Shown: positions 42,196-50,568 of the stretch, one piece after another | Layout: each line of letters begins with the position of its first letter | How positions within the stretch are numbered: position 1 is the stretch's first letter | From: Actinokineospora sp. NBRC 105648 | GTDB taxonomy: Bacteria > Actinomycetota > Actinomycetes > Mycobacteriales > Pseudonocardiaceae | Length of the DNA stretch: 64,000 bases | Reading direction: 5' to 3' | NCBI RefSeq assembly: GCF_030269645.1 | Contig: NZ_BSTR01000001.1 | Coordinates: forward strand, 361,319-425,318 | Translations under genes and position numbers: made by a program | The notes under the pieces: generated by a model | Seen by the model: only the letters and a program-made list of their open reading frames with translations | What the model was told of the DNA's origin: nothing | Database searches by the model: none

Positions 42196-43189
42196 CGGTT
42201 GGTAGCACTGTGTGATCGTGGTGGATTCGGTGCGGCGACTCGGGCGCGGCGGAGACGAAAGACGCGGAACTCCCGCTATGAAGGTGGTCCTACCAAAGAT
42301 CATCGTCACAAGGAGTTTCGCGCGGGATGAGTGTCGCATACGAAGCTGTGCTGGACGTGTCGGAGGGCAGCGTCGTGTTCCTGTCCGGGTTGCTGGATGA
42401 GGAGCGGGTGCGTCGGGGCACACGGAACGACACTCGGGAGATGGGGACCTACAAGCAGGCTGTGTTGGTGCTGCGGTGGTTTTTCGATGACACCCGGATG
42501 TCGGGGTTGGCCAGGGACAACGGGATCTCCTCCTCGGCGGCGTACGCCTATCGGGACGAGGGGATCGCGGTGCTCTCGGCGCTCGCGCCGTCGCTGCACG
42601 GGGCGTTGTTGGCGGCCAAGGCCGCCGGGTACGCCCATGTGATCGTGGACGGCACGCTGATCCGCACCGACCGGATCTCCACTCCCGGCCCCACGGTCGG
42701 GGTGGATTTGTGGTGGTCGGGCAAACACAAGCGCCATGGTGGGAATGTGCAGGTCGTGTCCGCTCCGGACGGATGGCCTTTGTGGACTTCCGGTGTGCGG
42801 CCCGGCCGCGAGCACGACATGAGCGCCGCCCGCGCCGATCCGGACCTGCTGGCTCGGATCACCGACTGGGTCGGTGACGGCGCGCTCGTGTTGGCCGATC
42901 TGGGCCATGAGGGCGAACCCGACCTCTCCCGGATCCCGTTCAAGAAGCCCGCGAACGCGACGTTGGCCATGGACCAGCAGGCCTACAACGCGATCCACAA
43001 CGCGCTGCGGTGCCTGGGCGAACGCGCCAACTCATTGCTCGAGACCACCTACAAGGCCCTGCGTCACTATCGCGGCTGCCCTTGGAGGCTGGGCGAGATC
43101 GTCGGGGCGGCGCTGGTCCTGCTGCACCACGAGAACCACCGGACCACGTGATCACCAACAGTTGATCACACAACGCAACACACGGTTAC
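42192..43189 (+). mobile_element. IS5-type insertion sequence
   Basis: Imperfect 26-bp terminal repeats (42192-42217, beginning GTAACGG and ending GTGTGATC; 43164-43189, beginning GATCACAC and ending GGTTAC) match at 20 of 26 positions and bound one transposase gene. The left end supplies the stop codon of the SARP gene. A target duplication is not clear. Confidence 0.75.
42327..43151 (+). CDS. IS5-family transposase (DDE_Tnp_4 type)
   Basis: A 274-residue protein with an N-terminal helix-turn-helix (RWFFDDTRMSGLARDNGISS) and the DDE core: Asp in AHVIVDGTLIRTDRI, Asp in GALVLADLGHEGEPDLSRIP and a C-terminal YNAIHNALRCLGERANSLLE segment with the Glu. The frame is complete. GTG or TTG starts are not needed, as ATG 42327 has AAGGAG upstream. 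Similar genes belong to short single-ORF IS5/IS1031-like elements of actinobacteria. Confidence 0.88.
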   Translation: MSVAYEAVLDVSEGSVVFLSGLLDEERVRRGTRNDTREMGTYKQAVLVLRWFFDDTRMSGLARDNGISSSAAYAYRDEGIAVLSALAPSLHGALLAAKAAGYAHVIVDGTLIRTDRISTPGPTVGVDLWWSGKHKRHGGNVQVVSAPDGWPLWTSGVRPGREHDMSAARADPDLLARITDWVGDGALVLADLGHEGEPDLSRIPFKKPANATLAMDQQAYNAIHNALRCLGERANSLLETTYKALRHYRGCPWRLGEIVGAALVLLHHENHRTT

Positions 43190-43382
43190 CCGGAAAGGCT
43201 CATTCCCACGGTACGAGCAGAACGCGGGCGCGCTGCCACTGGAGTTGGCCGGACGCTGAACCCACTGATAGCGTCGAAGTCACTCCCCTGGTGTCCCGCC
43301 TCAGGTGTTCCGAAGGTCTCCAGAGGATTTCGGTGGGTATCCACCGGGGTGCTACCAGCGATGGAGGGCAGGGGAGAGTGGT

Positions 43383-44093
43383 TTGGGGGACAAAGCGGAC
43401 ATCCGGGTATCGGGCGCCAGACCGATCGCTGTGTTCGTTGTCGACGAGAACATGATATTTCGCGAGGGGCTGCGCACGGTCATCGACCACGACGACGGCC
43501 TGCGGGTGGTCGGGCACAGCGCGCGGACCCTCGCGGAAGATCTCGCCGACACCATCGCTGGCACCCGGCCGGACGTGGTGCTGCTCGGCCTGGAACAGCT
43601 CGGGGCCTGGGCCGAGGAACTGGTCCTGGACGTGCTCGCGGCGCTGCCCGACGCCGACGTCATCGTGCTGGGCCGGGAGGTGGCCGACGACGGGACGCTG
43701 GAACGCCTGCTGGCCGCGGGCCTGCGCGCCTACGTGCCCAAGGACGTCCCGCACCGCTACCTGCTCTCGGTCATCCACGTCAGCGGGTTCGACGACGCCA
43801 GGGTCGCCCTGTCCTGGCCGCGGCCCGTCTGGGCGCGGCGCGGCGAGCCCAGCGAGCCCGCCGCGCCGCCCCAGGACGCTCAGCGTGAACTCTCCGCGCT
43901 CTCCACCAGGGAGCGCGAGGTCGTCGAGCTGGTCGGCCAGGCGATGACCAACGCCCAGATCGGCCGCAGGCTCGGCATCTCGGAGGGCACGGTGAAACGC
44001 CACCTGCACAACATCTTCGTGAAGCTGCGGGCGGTGTCCCGGCTCGACGCGGTCAACAAGGCGGTGTCCCTGTCGCTGATCATTCTGCAGTGA
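43383..44093 (+). CDS. NarL/LuxR-type response regulator with degenerate receiver
   Basis: A 236-residue protein. The receiver-like domain begins IAVFVVDENMIFREGLRTVI (acidic pocket present), but the phosphoacceptor position reads PDVVLLGLEQLG, with Gly where Asp is expected. The conserved Lys survives in YVPKDVPHRYLL. The C-terminal LuxR helix-turn-helix is typical: LSTREREVVELVGQAMTNAQ and GRRLGISEGTVKRHLHNIFV. It is thus an orphan, phosphorylation-independent regulator, perhaps ligand-sensing, of the kind common in antibiotic clusters. TTG 43383 is chosen because GGGGAG lies 7 nt upstream; this start is uncertain. The 3' end overlaps the convergent thymidylyltransferase gene by 14 nt. Confidence 0.8.
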   Translation: MGDKADIRVSGARPIAVFVVDENMIFREGLRTVIDHDDGLRVVGHSARTLAEDLADTIAGTRPDVVLLGLEQLGAWAEELVLDVLAALPDADVIVLGREVADDGTLERLLAAGLRAYVPKDVPHRYLLSVIHVSGFDDARVALSWPRPVWARRGEPSEPAAPPQDAQRELSALSTREREVVELVGQAMTNAQIGRRLGISEGTVKRHLHNIFVKLRAVSRLDAVNKAVSLSLIILQ

Positions 44094-44976
44094 CCGGGAC
44101 CCGCGGCCGCCAGGACCGCGCGACCTCCATCACGTACTGGCCGTAGTCCGACTTGCCCAGCCGCTCACCCAGCCGGTGGCACGCCTCGGCGTCGATGAAC
44201 CCCATGCGCAGCGCGATCTCCTCCAGGCAGGCGATGCGGACCCGCTGCCTGCTCTCCAGGATGCCGACGAACTGGCTGGCGGTCAGCAGCGCCTGCGGCG
44301 TCCCGGTGTCCAGCCAGGTGTAGCCTCGGCGCAGCTCCACCAGCGTGGCCCGGCCCTCGGCGAGGTAGCGCCGGTTGACATCGGTGATCTCCAGCTCGCC
44401 GCGCGCGGACGGCTGGATGTTCTTGGCGATGTCGACGACGTCGCTGCTGTAGAAGTACAGCCCGGTGATGGCCTGGTTCGACCGGGGCACCGCGGGCTTC
44501 TCCTCGATGGACAGCAGCCGCCCGCTGTCGTCGACCTCGCCGACGCCGTAGCGCTCCGGGTCGCTGACCTGGTAGCCGAACAGCACGCAGCCGTCCACGT
44601 CGCGGGCGTTGCGCTGCAGCAGCGGCGACAGGCCCGGCCCGTGGAAGACGTTGTCGCCCAGCACCAGCGCCACGGTGTCGTCGCCGATGTGCGACGCGCC
44701 GATGATCAGCGCCTCGGCCAGGCCGTTAGGCCGCTCCTGCTCGGCGTAGCTGAACCTGACCCCGAGATCGCTCCCGTCGCCGAGCAGCCTGCGGAACTGA
44801 GGCAGGTCCTCGGGCGACGAGATGATCAGGATGTCGTCGATCCCGGTGAGCATCAGCACCGAGATCGGGTAGTAGACGGTCGGCTTGTCGTAGACCGGTA
44901 TCAACTGCTTGGACACCGCCAGCGTCGTGGGATGCAGCCGCGTGCCGCTTCCCCCGGCGAGCACGATCCCTTTCAT
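44080..44976 (-). CDS. rmlA: glucose-1-phosphate thymidylyltransferase
   Basis: A 298-residue nucleotidyltransferase making dTDP-glucose, the entry point to deoxysugars. Motifs: KGIVLAGGSGTRLHPTTLAV, SKQLIPVYDKPTVYYPIS, LVLGDNVFHGPGL, SIEEKPAVPRSNQAITGLYF and YTWLDTGTPQALLTAS. The length fits RmlA/UrdG-type enzymes. GGAGG lies 8 nt before ATG 44976. It is divergent from the first glycosyltransferase gene. The dTDP-glucose 4,6-dehydratase that must act next is not found in the window. Confidence 0.95.
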   Translation of the reverse strand: MKGIVLAGGSGTRLHPTTLAVSKQLIPVYDKPTVYYPISVLMLTGIDDILIISSPEDLPQFRRLLGDGSDLGVRFSYAEQERPNGLAEALIIGASHIGDDTVALVLGDNVFHGPGLSPLLQRNARDVDGCVLFGYQVSDPERYGVGEVDDSGRLLSIEEKPAVPRSNQAITGLYFYSSDVVDIAKNIQPSARGELEITDVNRRYLAEGRATLVELRRGYTWLDTGTPQALLTASQFVGILESRQRVRIACLEEIALRMGFIDAEACHRLGERLGKSDYGQYVMEVARSWRPRVPVTAE

Positions 44977-45154
44977 GGCCTTGCCTCCATCCAGAGCGGT
45001 GGGCCCAGTCCGACGGAGTGGGCAACGCGCGTCCAGCACACCAACCGGGCCTCGCGGGGCCTTGGTGGCCCGATCCAGCAGCGCGCTCCAACCCCGGTGG
45101 ACGAGCCTTTGGGACAGTGCGTGCCCGCGAAGCCAGTTCTCTGGAGGGAAAGCC

Positions 45155-46261
45155 GTGCGCGTCCTCGTCATGACCAGTCCATTCCCCACTCACCTCACAC
45201 CGATCGTGCCGCTGGCCTGGGCCCTGCGCGCGGCCGGGCACGAGGTGCTCGTGGTGTGCCAGCCGGACGTAGCGGCCGCGGCGGGGCGGGCCGGGCTGAA
45301 CGTCGCCGTCGTGGGCGGCGAGTACGACGACATCGGCAGGCGCCGCCGGGCGAAGCCGGTTTTCGCGCGCGCCGAAGAGGACGGTTCACGTCCCTGGCAG
45401 GTGTTCGCGCGCGGCTGGCAGGCGCGTGTGGACACTCTGCTCGGGCCGAGCGCGGACGTCGCCAGGGCGTGGCGGCCCGACCTGATCGTGGCCGACCCGC
45501 TGGAGTTCGTGGCCCCGCGCCTGGCACACGCGTTGGACATCCCGTACGCGCACCACCGCTGGGGTGTGGATGTTCACGGTGACGAACGCTGGTGGCGCGC
45601 GTGCCAGGCACTGTCGGGGGGCCAGGGGGAGGGCATGCCGGACCCGGCAGCCGTGTTCGACCCGTGTCCGCCCGGCCTTCAGGCGCCGGGGCTGAGCCCT
45701 GGTTCCGGTATCCGGTTCGTTCCCTACAACGGAACCGGCAGCCGTCCCGCGCTGCCGCCGTGGCAGCGGGACGCGACCTGTGTCTCGTTCGGAACCCGCG
45801 CGGTCGCGCTCGGCGGGGCCGACCTGCTGCGCGTCACCCTGCGCGCGCTCATCGGGCCGGTCCTGGTCGCGGCACCGGCGGGCACCCGCGAGGCGCTGGG
45901 CGAGGTGCCGGACGGCGTGACCGTCCTGGAAGACGTGCCGCTCAGCCTTGTCCTCGACCGGTGTGCCCTGGTCATCCACCACGGCGGCGCGGGCACGACC
46001 CTGACGGCGACGGCTTTCGGCCTACCGCAACTGGTCCTGCCGCAAGCGCCCTACCTTGTCGAGCACGGTGAACGGCTCGCGGCCACGGGCGCGGGGGCGT
46101 TGCTGCTCGCGGAGGAGCAGCGCGAGGAGAACATCCGCTCCGCCGTCGCCGGGTTGCTGACCGGCGCCGCGGGCCGGGCAGCGCGGGCACTGGCCGCCGG
46201 GACGGCCGCGCAGCCCACGCCTGCCGACTGGGTCGGGCCACTGGAGAAGATCGCCGGATGA
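45155..46261 (+). CDS. GT1-family glycosyltransferase A
   Basis: A 368-residue GT-B glycosyltransferase of the UrdGT/LanGT type. The N-terminal acceptor domain starts VRVLVMTSPFPTHLTPIVPL with WALRAAGHEVLVVCQPD. The C-terminal nucleotide-sugar domain has VIHHGGAGTTLTATAFGLPQ and ends PTPADWVGPLEKIAG. The mid-segment VDPCPPGL-like FDPCPPGLQAPG and FVPYNGTGSRP are typical of deoxysugar transferases of angucycline clusters. GTG 45155 has GGAGGG upstream. Acceptor and sugar cannot be assigned. No activator P450-like partner is present. Confidence 0.9.
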   Translation: MRVLVMTSPFPTHLTPIVPLAWALRAAGHEVLVVCQPDVAAAAGRAGLNVAVVGGEYDDIGRRRRAKPVFARAEEDGSRPWQVFARGWQARVDTLLGPSADVARAWRPDLIVADPLEFVAPRLAHALDIPYAHHRWGVDVHGDERWWRACQALSGGQGEGMPDPAAVFDPCPPGLQAPGLSPGSGIRFVPYNGTGSRPALPPWQRDATCVSFGTRAVALGGADLLRVTLRALIGPVLVAAPAGTREALGEVPDGVTVLEDVPLSLVLDRCALVIHHGGAGTTLTATAFGLPQLVLPQAPYLVEHGERLAATGAGALLLAEEQREENIRSAVAGLLTGAAGRAARALAAGTAAQPTPADWVGPLEKIAG

Positions 46262-46334
46262 GCCGTGCGCCTGCGGGCACGGCGAGGGGCCCGGGCGAAG
46301 AACGACCATGCGCGCTCCGCCCGGGCCGGGGGAA

Positions 46335-46372
46335 GCGGGGCCGCACCGTCTGGGGGATCGGTGCTGCCCCGC
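46335..46372. terminator. bidirectional terminator, 14-bp stem
   Basis: GCGGGGC-C-GCACCG (46335-46348) pairs with CGGTGC-T-GCCCCGC (46359-46372) with one mismatch. A further 10-bp inverted repeat (46288-46297 / 46318-46327) precedes it. It separates converging glycosyltransferase and exporter genes. Confidence 0.65.
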
Positions 46373-46386
46373 GAGCCTGGGCAGGG

Positions 46387-47970
46387 TCAGCTCTTCTCGG
46401 CGGGCGCCGAGGGCTGGGGGGCCTGGGCGTCGGTCCAGTTGTGCTTGGCGTCGTGCATGGTCTCCTTGACGAAGAACGAGAGCACGACGGCGAGCACGGA
46501 CACGGCGGCCGCGGTGAGGTACATGACGTGGTTGGCGGAGATGAACGCGTCCACCACCGTCTGCCGGACCGGCGGCGGAAGCTGTTGCACGCCACCGAGG
46601 TTCGACACGTCACCGCCGAGCCTGCCCGCGACGTCGTCGGGCAGCCTCGACTCGAACGACGCGGTGAGCAGGACACCCAGCAGGGCCGTGCCCAGTGCCT
46701 GCCCCATCCGGCCGAGGAACCGCACCGACGTGGTGGCCACCCCGAGTTCGTGGCCCTCGACCGCGTTCTGCACGGCCAGGATCGACACCTGCATCAAGCC
46801 GCCGAGCCCGGAGCCGAGCAGGAACAGGTCCAGCGCGATGACCCACGACGACGTGTGCTCGCCCAGCACGCCCAGCAGCGCCAGCGACGCCGTGCACAGC
46901 ACGTTCCCGATCACCAGCACGATCCGGTACCGGCCGAAGCGCGCGATCCACAGCCCGCCCGACGTCGAGAACAGCACCAGCCCGACCGCCAGCGGCACGG
47001 TGAACACCGCCGAGCTGGTCGGTGTCTGCGCCCGCGCGATCTGCATGAACGTGGCCAGGTACACCGGCGCGGACATCACGGCCAGGCCGGTGACGATCTG
47101 CAGCGGCGTGACCGTGCGGTAGACCGGGTTGCGGAACAGGCCCAGCGGCAGGATCGGCGCGGCGACGCGCTTCTCCCAGCGCAGGAACACGACCGTGAGC
47201 ACCACGAACGCGGCGGCCATGCCGAGGATCAGCGGCGAGGTCCACGAGTACCTCGTGCCGCCCCAGTCGGTCAACAGCAGCAATAGGCTCGCGGCGGCGG
47301 CGATCAGCGCGGCACCGACCACGTCGACCGGCTCCCGCCGCCGTGTCCCGGCGGGCAGGTGCAGCGCGTACACCATGACCAGCAGGGCGGCGACGCCCAG
47401 CGGCACGTTGATGTAGAACAGCCACCGCCAGCCCAGGTGCTCGCTGACCACACCGCCGAGCAGCGGACCGGCGACGCTGCCGCCGCCGATGATCGCCCCG
47501 CCGAGGCCGGAGCGGCGCGCCCGGTCCTTGGGCGGCGACACCATGGCCACGATCACCAGCGTCACCCCGACCAGCCCGCCCGCACCGAGGCCCTGCACCG
47601 TGCGGAACAGGATCAGCTGGACCATGTCCTGGGCCAGGCCGCACAGCATCGAGCCGACCAGGAACAGCCCGGCGGCGAACACGAAGACCTTCTTGGGCCC
47701 GAAGACGTCGCTGAGCTTGCCGTAGAGCGGCTGGGTGGCGGTGGAGGCCAGCAGGTAGACGGTGAACAGCCAGGGCAGCATGTCCAGCCCGTCGACCGGG
47801 TCCAGGTCCCTGGCGATGGTCCACGCGGCGCTGCCGACGATGGTCTGGTCGAGGCTGGCCAGCAGCAGCACGCCGAGTGCCCCGGCCGAGATCAACTTCA
47901 TCATGTTCGGCGACATGGCCTTCGCCCTGCCGGGCGACTGCCCCGCCGCCGTGGCGGTCGGACGTGTCAT
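46387..47970 (-). CDS. MFS drug exporter, EmrB/QacA (DHA2) type, 14 TM
   Basis: A 527-residue membrane protein with 14 predicted helices. Signatures: LLASLDQTIVGSAAWTIARD at TM1, QPLYGKLSDVFGPKKVFVFA (motif A), LFRTVQGLGAGGLVGVTLVI, and GSVAGPLLGGVVSEHLGWRW (motif C). Relatives LndJ, UrdJ and JadL export angucyclines, so this is the likely self-resistance pump for the glycosylated product. It is divergent from glycosyltransferase B (210 nt). An MTRPTATAAGQSPGRAK N-terminal extension precedes TM1. Together with the ArsR-controlled pump at 7.4 kb the cluster has two exporters. Confidence 0.92.
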   Translation of the reverse strand: MTRPTATAAGQSPGRAKAMSPNMMKLISAGALGVLLLASLDQTIVGSAAWTIARDLDPVDGLDMLPWLFTVYLLASTATQPLYGKLSDVFGPKKVFVFAAGLFLVGSMLCGLAQDMVQLILFRTVQGLGAGGLVGVTLVIVAMVSPPKDRARRSGLGGAIIGGGSVAGPLLGGVVSEHLGWRWLFYINVPLGVAALLVMVYALHLPAGTRRREPVDVVGAALIAAAASLLLLLTDWGGTRYSWTSPLILGMAAAFVVLTVVFLRWEKRVAAPILPLGLFRNPVYRTVTPLQIVTGLAVMSAPVYLATFMQIARAQTPTSSAVFTVPLAVGLVLFSTSGGLWIARFGRYRIVLVIGNVLCTASLALLGVLGEHTSSWVIALDLFLLGSGLGGLMQVSILAVQNAVEGHELGVATTSVRFLGRMGQALGTALLGVLLTASFESRLPDDVAGRLGGDVSNLGGVQQLPPPVRQTVVDAFISANHVMYLTAAAVSVLAVVLSFFVKETMHDAKHNWTDAQAPQPSAPAEKS

Positions 47971-48180
47971 CGTGGTCTGGCTCCTTGGTCGGTGGTCGCG
48001 CTCGTCCGGACCCACGGTGCCGGGGCGACCTGAGCCCGCGCTGACACGGACCTGAGCCCACCCCTGACCCACCTCTGAGCCCGCCCGGAGCCGCTCCAGG
48101 CAGGCCCCAAAGAGCCTCGACGGGCGCCAAGACGATGGACGGCGGCAGTCGCCAGCCCAGCCAGTGAGGGAGAGAACCCG

Positions 48181-49344
48181 ATGCGCGTCCTGTTCATGAG
48201 CACGCCCGTGTCCACCCACTTCGCGCCCTCGATCCCGCTGGGCTGGGCCCTGCGGGCGGCCGGGCACGAGGTGCTGGTGGCGGGCCAACCGGACATCCTG
48301 GGCGCGGCGCACGGGGCCGGGCTGTGCACGGCCGTGGTCGGCGAGTACTTCGACGCGCTGGAGCCGCTCACGTCGAGCCTGCCCGAGGGCAAGCGGCCGA
48401 TCGAGGTCGGACACACCCGGGTGCGGGACGGGCACTGGGACGACGTCAACAAGATCTGGCTCATCCACTGCCGCTACCTGGTGTCCCGGTACATCGAGCT
48501 GGCCCGCGAGTGGAAACCTGACCTGATCGTGGCCGACCCGCTGGAGTTCAGCGCCCTGCTCGTCGGCGGCGTGCTCGGGGTGCCCACGGTGAACCGCCGC
48601 TGGGGTGTCGACCCGGCGGGCGTCCCTGGGCAGGAGATGGCGGCCCGCACGATGGGCACCATGCTCGGCAGGCTCGGCCTGGACGCGCTGCCGCGGCCGG
48701 CGCTGGTTCTCGACCCGTGCCCACCGAGCCTCCAGGTCCCGGAGGCCCCGCCCAGCCAGGGCATGCGCTACATCCCGTTCAACGGCGCGGGCTCGTTGCC
48801 GGACTGGGCCAGGGAGAAGCCGCGCGGCCACCGCCGGGTGTGCGTGAGCTTCGGCAGGCTGACCGCCGCGATGAACGGCATCCCGCTGTTCCGCACCGTC
48901 GTCGAGGCGGCGGGCGGGCTTGACGGCGTGGAGACGATCCTGACCCTGGAACCCGAGTTCCGCGAGGCCCTGGGCCCTGTGCCGCCGTCGGTCCGCGCGG
49001 TCGACCCGGCCCCGCTCAACCTGTTCCTGGACACCTGCGACGCGGTCGTGCACCACGGCGGCGCGGGCTCCACCCTGACCACGACCGCGTTCGGGCTTCC
49101 GCACCTGGTCCTGCCGGGCATCACGGACACGTTCGTGGTCGCCGACCGCGTGGTCGCCACCGGGGTGGGCCGGACGGTCGACGAGGCGGGACCGCAGAAC
49201 GACCCCGAGGTGGTCCGCGAGACCCTGCGCGGCCTGCTGGACGACCCCGGCCACGCCCAGGCGGCCACCAAGCTGCGCGACGAGGTGCTGGCCATGCCCA
49301 CGCCCGCCGAGGTCGTGCCGATCCTCGAAGAACTGGCGGGCTGA
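48181..49344 (+). CDS. GT1-family glycosyltransferase B
   Basis: A 387-residue GT-B glycosyltransferase: MRVLFMSTPVSTHFAPSIPL, WALRAAGHEVLVAGQPD, LVLDPCPPSLQVPEAPPSQG, YIPFNGAGSLPDWARE, and the donor-site VVHHGGAGSTLTTTAFGLPH. It belongs to the same UrdGT/LanGT/SaqGT-like clade as its neighbours. GGGAGAG precedes ATG 48181. Glycosyltransferase C begins 5 nt after its stop, so both are translated from one message and probably add successive sugars. Sugar and acceptor are unknown. Confidence 0.92.
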   Translation: MRVLFMSTPVSTHFAPSIPLGWALRAAGHEVLVAGQPDILGAAHGAGLCTAVVGEYFDALEPLTSSLPEGKRPIEVGHTRVRDGHWDDVNKIWLIHCRYLVSRYIELAREWKPDLIVADPLEFSALLVGGVLGVPTVNRRWGVDPAGVPGQEMAARTMGTMLGRLGLDALPRPALVLDPCPPSLQVPEAPPSQGMRYIPFNGAGSLPDWAREKPRGHRRVCVSFGRLTAAMNGIPLFRTVVEAAGGLDGVETILTLEPEFREALGPVPPSVRAVDPAPLNLFLDTCDAVVHHGGAGSTLTTTAFGLPHLVLPGITDTFVVADRVVATGVGRTVDEAGPQNDPEVVRETLRGLLDDPGHAQAATKLRDEVLAMPTPAEVVPILEELAG

Positions 49345-49348
49345 CCCC

Positions 49349-50485
49349 GTGCGCGTACTCCTCGCTTCGGTGTCGGTGCCCAGCCACCTGCTGCCGATGG
49401 TTCCCCTGGCGGACGCGCTGCGGGCCGCCGGGCACGAGGTCCTGCTGGCCTGCCAGCCGGATCTCGTCCCACACGCGGAGTCGGCGGGTCTGCTGACGGC
49501 GGTCGTCGGGAGTGAGCAACTGGAGGCGGACCGACGGCAGCGGATGGCCCGGGTCGCGAAACAGCAGGCGCCGGGTGGGACCTGGCAGCCCACCTGGGAG
49601 CAGCTCGCCGAACGCTGGCGGCAGCGGGTGGCCGGGGTGGTGGACGACTATGTGGAGGTCGGCCGGTGGTGGCGACCCGACCTGATCGTGGCCGACCCGC
49701 TGGAGTTCACCGCCCGTGTGCTCGCCGGGGTGCTCAGGGTGCCGGTCGTGGTGCACCGGTGGGGGCCCGAGACGATGTCCACCGACGCTGTGGGGCCCGC
49801 GCGCGCGGCCTTGGCCGACATCTGTGCCCGGCTGGGCCTGCCGGACGGGCTGCCCGCGCCCGCGGCGATCCTCGATCCTTGTCCGCCGGGGCTGCAGTTC
49901 CCGGCTGCGGCGCCGTCGACGGCGGTGCGGCATGTGTCGTTCAATGGGACGGGGTCGGTTCCGGACTGGGCGCGGGGCCAGGATCGGGTGTGCGTGTCGT
50001 TGGGCAGCATGCCCGCGCAGCTCGGGGGGCTGGCGCTGCTGGAGACCCTGGCCAGGGCGGAGCTGGGCGGGGTCGAGCTGCTGGTGCCGCTGGCGGAGGG
50101 GCTTCACAAGGAGGTGGGGGACCTGCCGTCGTCGGTGCGGGTGGTGGAGCCGACACCGTTGAACCTGTTCCTGGACGGCTGCTCGGCGGTGGTGCACCAC
50201 GGCGGATCGGGCACCGCGCTCACGGCTCTGGCGCACGGGCTGCCGCAGCTCGTTCTGCCGCAGTTCAACCCGGCGCTGGCGATGTGCGGGGAACGGGTGG
50301 CGGCGGTGGGCGCGGGCGTGAACCTGGTCGCTGAGGACCAGTTGGACCCGGCGGGGGTGGGTGAGGCACTGCGGGTCGTGCTCCACGAGCCCGGACCGCG
50401 GGCGGGGGCGGGGAGGATGCGGGACGCGATGGCGGAGCAGCCCACCCCGGCGGAGTTGCTTCCGACACTGGAAGCCCTGCTCTGA
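49349..50485 (+). CDS. GT1-family glycosyltransferase C
   Basis: A 378-residue GT-B glycosyltransferase, closely similar in design to transferase B: VRVLLASVSVPSHLLPMVPL, AAGHEVLLACQPDLVPHAE, AILDPCPPGLQFPAAAPST, HVSFNGTGSVPDWARG, VVHHGGSGTALTALAHGLPQ. The similarity and 4-nt spacing suggest an old tandem duplication with later specialisation. GTG 49349 is the start. It probably elongates the saccharide chain. Confidence 0.92.
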   Translation: MRVLLASVSVPSHLLPMVPLADALRAAGHEVLLACQPDLVPHAESAGLLTAVVGSEQLEADRRQRMARVAKQQAPGGTWQPTWEQLAERWRQRVAGVVDDYVEVGRWWRPDLIVADPLEFTARVLAGVLRVPVVVHRWGPETMSTDAVGPARAALADICARLGLPDGLPAPAAILDPCPPGLQFPAAAPSTAVRHVSFNGTGSVPDWARGQDRVCVSLGSMPAQLGGLALLETLARAELGGVELLVPLAEGLHKEVGDLPSSVRVVEPTPLNLFLDGCSAVVHHGGSGTALTALAHGLPQLVLPQFNPALAMCGERVAAVGAGVNLVAEDQLDPAGVGEALRVVLHEPGPRAGAGRMRDAMAEQPTPAELLPTLEALL

Positions 50486-50503
50486 CGGCGAGCGAGGCTC
50501 GGT

Positions 50504-50523
50504 GGCTGACCCGGCCGTCAGCC
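50504..50523. terminator. weak hairpin between convergent genes
   Basis: GGCTGAC (50504-50510) and GTCAGCC (50517-50523) form a 7-bp stem with a 6-nt loop between glycosyltransferase C and the AfsR-like gene. It is a plausible shared terminator. Confidence 0.4.
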
Positions 50524-50568
50524 GGTTGTGTGGATGTGTCCGCCCCGGGAATTGCTCGTCCGCCGAGA

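Noticed and set aside
46387..49593. Reverse frame of 1068 codons extending beyond the exporter start
   Set aside because: Homology to MFS exporters begins at ATG 47970. The extension is antisense to glycosyltransferase B.
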